In this document: positions 11,605-17,742 of the stretch, in pieces
How the letters are laid out: every line of letters begins with the position of its first letter
Position numbering within the stretch: the first letter of the stretch is position 1
Source: an uncultured bacterium
Lineage (GTDB): Bacteria; Patescibacteriota; Dojkabacteria; SC72
Direction: 5' to 3'
NCBI GenBank assembly: GCA_937899155.1
Contig: CALDJM010000063.1
Span: forward strand, 1-17,742
Length of the DNA stretch: 17,742 bases
Position numbers and translations under genes: made by a program
The notes under the pieces: model-generated
The model's database searches: none
The model's input: only the letters and a program-made list of their open reading frames with translations
What the model was told of the DNA's origin: nothing

Positions 11605-14600
11605 TTAATTTGTAACATTTAAATCTATAACACTACTACTGCTTCCTTTATAATAATCATTACCCCCAAATACATACTGATAGGTTAATTGTCCTACAAT
11701 ATTGACTTTAATCCAACTTTGCCCAAATTCATTAGTATAAGTATTATAACTTGAATTTGTGGCTAAGCTACTATCATAGGTTTTACCTGCTCCTGTAACT
11801 TTACTTGTTAAGGTTACTGGCATATTTAAGTTATTTAATCGTGTGCAATTACTCAATGCTTTACCATCAATATTCTGGTCACTTAAATCATAAAGTATAC
11901 CATTCAAGGTACCCCCAACTTTTAAACTGTTAATATTAGTGTAAACTGCACTATCCCGGCGTTGATAATCTATACTTTGTGAACCAGTAGTGGCCCTATT
12001 ATAATTATTATCTCCTGTGAATGTTGCATTCGCAGTTAATCCTTTCGCAGGGTTAGTAGTAATATTAAGGGAAGCATACCCATTACTATCTGTTGTTAAA
12101 TAATAATTCTTATTCCCATCACTATTACCAAGATTTAAAGTAATACTTTTTCCACTAACACCTGTACCATCACCATTACTAGTTAATCTTACAGTTAAAG
12201 GTTCCTTATACACTACAGTTTTACTAGTAAAGTTTAAACTACATGAATCCGCAACAACTACACTTTTAGTATCCTCATTACCATTATAATACTGATTACC
12301 AGCATAAACTGCTCTAACACTCAATGTTTGGGCTTCAGCACCAATAAGTAAATCACTAATACCATTATCTCCAATAGTAGTAGCGGAATATGATTTAAAA
12401 CCATTTTTAAAAGTAATATTATAATTAATTACTTGTGCCCCCAAATATTCACCATGATCCCCAAGTAATTGTACTTGTAAGTAATCCCCACGGTTAATAC
12501 TTGTTTGTAGAATATTTACACTAGTATTATGTTTTTTAACTGTAATTGTTTTACTAGTACTTTTAGGGTTAACAGCATCATTACCAGTATAACTTACACT
12601 TATAGTGTAATCTCCTTGACCCATATCAGGGATTCCAGTAGTGGTTACTGAAGCATTACCATTCACATCAGTTACTGCTGTTAATGTTCGGTTGTTAACA
12701 TTAAAAGTTAATGTAGCATTACTGAAACTGTTACCATTAGCGGTTAGGTTTGCGGTGATGTTTTCCCCATAATAAATTGTACTAGTACTTATTGTAATAT
12801 TGGGGGTTGCTTTCCCACTACTTACGGTTATGTAAATACTAGTTTGGCAGGCTTCGTAGATTCCATCTCCTTCCCATTTTGCAGTGATAATATGTGTACC
12901 TGCTCCTGTGGTGGAGTATGTGATTGGACTTGTTACTGCTTCATAGTTTGCACTATTAAAATAGGTATTGTTATCATAGAATTTTACGAGTTTATTAGTT
13001 ACCTCGCTTCTAACAGTATTATTTACCATAAAATTTAATGTTGTGCTTCCACTGGTTATTATAGTGGAACTATTCGCATTTAAACTTAAACTGGTTGCTA
13101 TTCTTGTATAGTAATAGCCCCCGGTACTGTTTTGACTTGTACTTGTACGATACTGAGTAGTACCCACATATACAGTGTAAAAGTGTTGTTTGTTCACAGT
13201 TGCATCAGTTTTTGATTGTGTGAAACTATATTCAGCTACTCCTTTACTATTAACAGTCACAGTGCCTAATAATGTTGGTGTTCCATCTATTTCTTTATAA
13301 AATTTAACATCACCACTATTAACCGCCCCACTTGTTCCAACTGTACTACTACTTAACTTTACAGTATCCCCTACATGAATCACAGTACCATTAACATTAC
13401 TTGTAAGGCTTGTTTTTGTGTCTTGTATAGTTTCACTATCAAGAAGTAATGTGAAAGTATAATCCGTACTAGTACCTGTTTGAATGTGCCCATAAGCTTT
13501 ACTTGTAGCCTTATAAGAGTATGTACCAGCTGTAAGGTTAGCCTTTTTAAAAATTAATTCCCCATTCGTATCAGTAACACCTGAAAGGACGATTACACCA
13601 TTCTCCGTGAGGGTTAAATGTAAACCTGAACCTTTAACATAATCTTCTCCAGGATTCATATTCGGTATAAGAATTTGTGCATGAAGATCCAAATTCATTC
13701 CAACATAAAAACTGGGATTGGTTGATGTTACTGTTATTATTGGGTCTATATCTGTTTCTTGTTCAGGTACACTTCCAGGATTCCACTGTGACACATTAAA
13801 AAGACAACTATTATAATCATCATCTCCATCAAATTTTAATACAATATCCGATGCTGGATTAGTTGGTAATGTGATTACTGTGTTAGCTCCATCAGTTACT
13901 ATTGTGTCGAGTACTTCATCGTTTACGGTAGCGTTTACTGTTTTACCATTCACGATTAAACCATTACTATCATACAATCCAAAAGTGAAACTGGTTGAGG
14001 TTTTACTTACTGGTGTGATGCTAGTATTTAATTTAACTGTAACAACACTTAAACTATTAGTTACGGTTACGGCTTTGTATTTATCGTTTCCAGGATACTT
14101 TAAGGTTATACTTAGTAATCCACTTTTTGTTGGAGTATATGGAATTGAGTATTCCCCATTATTGTCGGTTGTTGCATTCACATCTGCTGTCTTGTTAATT
14201 GCGAGGTGATCGCCTATCCATACTTCTAATGGTTGGTTTTTGAGTGGTGTGGTATTGTAGGTTAGTTTTCCTTTTAGGTAAATTTTTGTTCCTGCATCAA
14301 TATCAGTTATTGCTGTTCCAGTACTATCATAGAAACCAAATGTGAGGGTTGGAGTTAATAAGAGGTCTACACTTGTATCAATTGTAACAAGATGAGGATT
14401 GTACTTATTTGTTACACCTGAGTAACTAATGGTTAATACATCTGTTTGACTATAACCAGTGAATTGTATCTTATTATAACCTGTACTGGTTACTTTCTGT
14501 TCTCCACCACTTACTGTGCTTCCATTCTTATTGAAATAAAGTTTACCAGTTGTTACTGGTTTATTGTATTCATCGTAGACTTTACATATTACAATTCCAG

Positions 14601-16677
14601 GATAAACATAAGCATACTTAAAGTACACATCTCTTACTTTTTTCTCCTGTGTATTGAGGGGTGGATATACTTGAACATTACAGGATTCATAAAATTCATC
14701 ACCATCATACACAAGAGTTACTACATCCCCTGCTGTAGTGATTTCTTCAGTATCTGGATCAATAACTTGTTTTATATAATTTAGTTTACTGGTGTAACAT
14801 ATTCTTGTACTGTCTGATGTTATTGTATCAGCTGTTATTCCATTGATTTGAACCTTTAATGCTTTACCAGTTAATGCTTTACCAGTTTTATCATAAAGTA
14901 ATGCCCCTACAATATTACAAGGAACCGTAAAGGATTGTAAGCGTGTACCTATCTTGTTAGGTCTTATTATAATATTAAAATAATCTGTGCAGGCTTCATA
15001 TAAATCTGTACCATTATATGATGCTTTCACGATTGTGTTTACAGTAGAGGCATTGACGGGTATAGTATAATTTGTTTTCACAACCCCACTACTTACACTA
15101 CCATAACCTACAACTTTCCCATTAATTGAGAAGTTAATTATTCCTTCATCTACAATTATTTTCTTATTATTAATGTAATGATTTGGGTAGGTGATGTTGG
15201 CTTGGAGTTCTATTGTTGCTCCTGGTTTACCTGTTACAGTTAATCCTTTTAGGGTTGGTTGTCGTTTATGCACGATTAATGTTTGATTTATCTTAGTACT
15301 ACTATTATATTCCGTGGTTCCATTATATATGGCGGTTACTGGGTATTCTCCAGGAGTACTAAATGTTACCTTTTTTGTAGCGTAACCATTATTTACTTGT
15401 ATATTGTAACTTGTACCATCAATTAATACGTGTATGGTTCCATCAATTACTGGAGTGTTTTCCGTGGTACTTATTTTCAGTTTAACTATTTTCTCCTCCA
15501 TTATGGTAGCATCAGTATCGTTCATGAAACTTATAAGTGTATCCTGTTTCTCTAATTCATCATCATAATCTAAGCATCCTTCTTCCCACATATTATCAAT
15601 ATCTTGTCTTATCAATATCTCTTTACGATTGACAAGGTCGGATTCAGTACTTAACCGTTTAAATAGTTCTAAGCATGGCAAGTAACCAGTACTGTAATTT
15701 GTGATGTAATATCGTATACGGTTCTCATAATCATAATCGGATTCATCAACTTGATTATAATAAGTTGGTTCAGTACTGGAAGGGTCTACGTGTTTGTAAT
15801 AATCATTTAAACTAGTGTAATCATATTTGTTTATGTATTTTCTTCGTGGTGTATTGAGTAATGCCCCAATTAAATCTAAACTATTATCATGTGTATAAGG
15901 ATTAATGTTACTTGAATTATTACCATATGAATTATAGTAGGTTCCATAATCATTTGTTTGAATTATAAACTCATATTCCAAGTTATTATCCTCTTTTATA
16001 CTGTGACTATAATTGTAAGTGTTAATTGGGGTAGTGTAAGTATTATTTATTATACTTGTTTCCTCCCCAGTTTCTGTATTAACACTTCTTATAAGTACAT
16101 TTTTAATCCCAGTTAAACTTGTACTGAAATTTAAATCATAACCAGTATCGGTTATTCTCTCCTTTTCAATTTTAAGAGAATTAAGTGTATTACTACTTAT
16201 TTCAGGGTACCCTTTCACAATTCTTAATTCATCATAGGTTTCAACAGTAACCTTAAAAAGTGTACTTGGAATTAATTCAGGAGTTTTAATTACTGGTGAA
16301 GTATATTCATAGTAACCAACTTGATCCACTTCACTAAATGTTTCAATATGTGGAAGTTTTGAGGTAATATTTTCATCACTATACTCTAAGGTTTCATTTG
16401 TTGATGCAATAGTTACACTTTTAAGGTTTGGGATTTGGATAATACAATTTATACTGTACTCATTTGGTGCGGTCTGTGTTTTCCATATTCGTATTGGTCT
16501 ATTTAATCTTTTAATATTATTTGTAAGATATCGGTTGTGTTCGAGGTTGATTAGTTCTCTACTGAATACTTTGTTGGTTTGATAAATATTGGAAGTGTTG
16601 GTGGTGTTTAATTCTACTGGAAATCGTTTATTAAGTTTGTCGAGTCTTGTTTTCTTTGTTATTTTCTTCACCACCAT
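11605..16677 (-). CDS. Giant Ig-like repeat tail fibre / adhesin, 1690 residues
   Basis: Probable receptor-binding fibre. Residues 1 to about 380 are a distinct N-terminal part (charged start KKITKKTRLDKLNKRF; Tyr/Asp-rich NKYDYTSLNDYYKHVD; WEEGCLDYDDELEKQD) that likely anchors it to the tail. From about 390 to the end I count roughly 13 bacterial Ig-like (Big_3-type) units spaced about 80-120 residues apart, marked by Y-x-G-(N/D/T)-x-x-Y motifs: YNGTTEY ~455, YNGTDLY ~556, YDGDEFY ~657, YPGNDKY ~868, FDGDDDY ~951, WEGDGIY ~1271, YAGNQYY ~1461, FTGDNNY ~1556, FGGNDYY ~1675. Several end in (S/A)C. Host methanogens use similar repeats in adhesin-like surface proteins. There is no signal peptide. 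No Shine-Dalgarno precedes the ATG, which is one base beyond the stop of the baseplate gene, so translation is probably coupled. Confidence 0.85.
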   Translation of the reverse strand: MVVKKITKKTRLDKLNKRFPVELNTTNTSNIYQTNKVFSRELINLEHNRYLTNNIKRLNRPIRIWKTQTAPNEYSINCIIQIPNLKSVTIASTNETLEYSDENITSKLPHIETFSEVDQVGYYEYTSPVIKTPELIPSTLFKVTVETYDELRIVKGYPEISSNTLNSLKIEKERITDTGYDLNFSTSLTGIKNVLIRSVNTETGEETSIINNTYTTPINTYNYSHSIKEDNNLEYEFIIQTNDYGTYYNSYGNNSSNINPYTHDNSLDLIGALLNTPRRKYINKYDYTSLNDYYKHVDPSSTEPTYYNQVDESDYDYENRIRYYITNYSTGYLPCLELFKRLSTESDLVNRKEILIRQDIDNMWEEGCLDYDDELEKQDTLISFMNDTDATIMEEKIVKLKISTTENTPVIDGTIHVLIDGTSYNIQVNNGYATKKVTFSTPGEYPVTAIYNGTTEYNSSTKINQTLIVHKRQPTLKGLTVTGKPGATIELQANITYPNHYINNKKIIVDEGIINFSINGKVVGYGSVSSGVVKTNYTIPVNASTVNTIVKASYNGTDLYEACTDYFNIIIRPNKIGTRLQSFTVPCNIVGALLYDKTGKALTGKALKVQINGITADTITSDSTRICYTSKLNYIKQVIDPDTEEITTAGDVVTLVYDGDEFYESCNVQVYPPLNTQEKKVRDVYFKYAYVYPGIVICKVYDEYNKPVTTGKLYFNKNGSTVSGGEQKVTSTGYNKIQFTGYSQTDVLTISYSGVTNKYNPHLVTIDTSVDLLLTPTLTFGFYDSTGTAITDIDAGTKIYLKGKLTYNTTPLKNQPLEVWIGDHLAINKTADVNATTDNNGEYSIPYTPTKSGLLSITLKYPGNDKYKAVTVTNSLSVVTVKLNTSITPVSKTSTSFTFGLYDSNGLIVNGKTVNATVNDEVLDTIVTDGANTVITLPTNPASDIVLKFDGDDDYNSCLFNVSQWNPGSVPEQETDIDPIITVTSTNPSFYVGMNLDLHAQILIPNMNPGEDYVKGSGLHLTLTENGVIVLSGVTDTNGELIFKKANLTAGTYSYKATSKAYGHIQTGTSTDYTFTLLLDSETIQDTKTSLTSNVNGTVIHVGDTVKLSSSTVGTSGAVNSGDVKFYKEIDGTPTLLGTVTVNSKGVAEYSFTQSKTDATVNKQHFYTVYVGTTQYRTSTSQNSTGGYYYTRIATSLSLNANSSTIITSGSTTLNFMVNNTVRSEVTNKLVKFYDNNTYFNSANYEAVTSPITYSTTGAGTHIITAKWEGDGIYEACQTSIYITVSSGKATPNITISTSTIYYGENITANLTANGNSFSNATLTFNVNNRTLTAVTDVNGNASVTTTGIPDMGQGDYTISVSYTGNDAVNPKSTSKTITVKKHNTSVNILQTSINRGDYLQVQLLGDHGEYLGAQVINYNITFKNGFKSYSATTIGDNGISDLLIGAEAQTLSVRAVYAGNQYYNGNEDTKSVVVADSCSLNFTSKTVVYKEPLTVRLTSNGDGTGVSGKSITLNLGNSDGNKNYYLTTDSNGYASLNITTNPAKGLTANATFTGDNNYNRATTGSQSIDYQRRDSAVYTNINSLKVGGTLNGILYDLSDQNIDGKALSNCTRLNNLNMPVTLTSKVTGAGKTYDSSLATNSSYNTYTNEFGQSWIKVNIVGQLTYQYVFGGNDYYKGSSSSVIDLNVTN

Positions 16678-16678
16678 T

Positions 16679-17742
16679 TTAATTGATTGTTATGTTAATA
16701 GTTCCACTTTGTACTGGTGTTAATGTTTCATCAAGGTTTACTGAGTATCCACTTTGGAGTGTTGCTATTTGTTCATCTTCTATTGGAATATAATCAGGTA
16801 GTACTACTGGAGATAAACTGTCGGTATCGTTTTTAATGGTTGGTTTAAAACTTATGTCTTGTATGTGTCTCTTGTTTGGGTCAGTAATCACAGTTGAAAG
16901 GAAATTATTTATGAATAGACTGCATTTCCATGGTATGAAGTCTTCACCGATTTGTAATCCTGTATATGTGAGATTGTTGTAGGTTCCTCCATCAATATAG
17001 TACTCAATCGCCATTCGGATTTTATCCATAAGGTCTTGTTTCTCCGTATCACTTAAAGTGTAGGTTTCATCAAGGGTGATGTTAACATTGCAGGTTACAC
17101 TTATTGTAATGGGGGTTACTCCTTCAACGATGACATCATCATCGAAGCTTTGCACATCTTGGAATAGGTCATTTGCGATTGTATCTACCATGTATTGAGT
17201 ATTTGGGTCTACTATTACCTTGACTGTTCCTGTTCCGTCCCAGTTTGGTAGTAATCGGTATCCTTCTAATCCATCAACATTTTGTAAGTAGTATTCATAA
17301 GCATCTTTTGTGCCTCTCTTGAGTGTGGTTGACCATCTTTTTAATCGTAATCGGTAAGTGTTATCATCATCTGGTTCTGTTCCACCAGTACTTGCAGTTG
17401 TATTGTTTACACTTACTTTCAACTTAGTATTTAAAGTGGATTGGATTAATGTTATAGTATTAGGATTGACACTGTCAGTGTGTCCAATGTGTTGTGCTTG
17501 TGCAGTAACATCAACTGATAATTGTCCTTTCGGTATACTAACCTCCTCTAAGGTGTAATAGATTACATCTTGCTCTGTACTTGTAAGTATAGTGTTGGCT
17601 GGTATTATAATATTATTATCTGTGGTTGCGATTATGCTGAAGGTCACAGTTACGAGTGGGTGTGTACCGGTTGGTCGTGGTATTCCGAGTAGGTTGCCTA
17701 ATATTTCTAAATCTGAACCTGTGGCTTTATCTATATCATTTG
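16679..17742 (-). CDS. Baseplate J-like protein, N-terminus beyond the window
   Basis: The frame is open to the right edge (353 residues visible), so the GTG at 17647 is not the start. The first visible part reads KATGSDLEILGNLLGIPRPTGTH, the standard A-x-G-x-x-L-x-x-L-G-x-x-x-G-x-x-R start region of baseplate J proteins, and further on NNTTASTGGTEPDDDNTYRLRLKR matches the family hallmark N-x-x-A-x-x-G-G-T-(D/E)-x-(E/D)-(S/D)-D-x-x-(Y/L)-R-x-R. Phage P2 gpJ and relatives build the baseplate edge and connect to fibres, which fits the giant fibre gene immediately downstream. Only the first few dozen residues should be missing, judging from the usual length of family members. Presence of gpJ hints at a contractile-type baseplate, though long non-contractile tails can also carry it. 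Confidence 0.88.
   Translation of the reverse strand, partial: NDIDKATGSDLEILGNLLGIPRPTGTHPLVTVTFSIIATTDNNIIIPANTILTSTEQDVIYYTLEEVSIPKGQLSVDVTAQAQHIGHTDSVNPNTITLIQSTLNTKLKVSVNNTTASTGGTEPDDDNTYRLRLKRWSTTLKRGTKDAYEYYLQNVDGLEGYRLLPNWDGTGTVKVIVDPNTQYMVDTIANDLFQDVQSFDDDVIVEGVTPITISVTCNVNITLDETYTLSDTEKQDLMDKIRMAIEYYIDGGTYNNLTYTGLQIGEDFIPWKCSLFINNFLSTVITDPNKRHIQDISFKPTIKNDTDSLSPVVLPDYIPIEDEQIATLQSGYSVNLDETLTPVQSGTINITIN

Noticed and set aside
12844..14784. Several plus-strand frames with hydrophobic products inside the giant fibre gene
   Set aside because: Antisense of Thr/Ser/Val-rich codons yields false membrane-like peptides; the Ig-like frame explains the region fully.

Overview
The window is part of a temperate tailed virus (or provirus) of a pseudomurein-walled methanogen, order Methanobacteriales. 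The host assignment rests on a gene with two pseudomurein-binding repeats and a C71-type endoisopeptidase domain (6319-7344); that substrate exists only in these archaea. AT-rich DNA, TATA-like promoters, Shine-Dalgarno sites of the AGGAGGTGAT type and T-tract terminators all fit. AT-richness suggests Methanobrevibacter or Methanosphaera rather than Methanothermobacter, but the sequence alone does not settle the genus. Bases 1-30 are Illumina adapter, so the left edge is an assembly end and not a biological one.

Layout, left to right. (i) 31-1195: a leftward operon of six tiny, tightly packed or overlapping genes (one cut by the contig end; two complete ones of 35 and 54 codons are easily missed). 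One encodes a very acidic protein. (ii) 1196-2159: a mostly non-coding control region around a rightward AbrB-like regulator. It holds two copies of a leader-like element: hairpin with an invariant CGGCAA loop, an A-rich stretch, then an identical 17-nt box. (iii) 2160-4269: a ribbon-helix-helix regulator, an unknown gene and a tyrosine integrase, all leftward; together with AbrB this looks like a lysogeny/early control module. (iv) 4511-4978: a rightward pair of two-helix membrane proteins closed by a bidirectional terminator. (v) 5062-5844: a free-standing GIY-YIG/NUMOD3 homing endonuclease with a structured leader. (vi) 6319-17742: the end of the late operon, leftward: baseplate J-like protein (cut by the right edge), a 1690-residue fibre with about 13 Ig-like repeats, three small tail proteins, a 796-residue tail protein, and the pseudomurein endoisopeptidase, ending in a hairpin-plus-T7 terminator.

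The late genes follow each other with gaps of only a few bases, and several Shine-Dalgarno sites overlap the preceding stop codon, so they are probably one transcription unit building the distal tail (baseplate, adhesive fibre, wall-cleaving enzyme). The integrase and small regulators would control integration and early expression, and the membrane pair and homing endonuclease look like accessory cargo. The least explained part is the duplicated hairpin/box element at 1199-1300 and 1771-1903. No rRNA, tRNA, CRISPR array or insertion sequence was seen.
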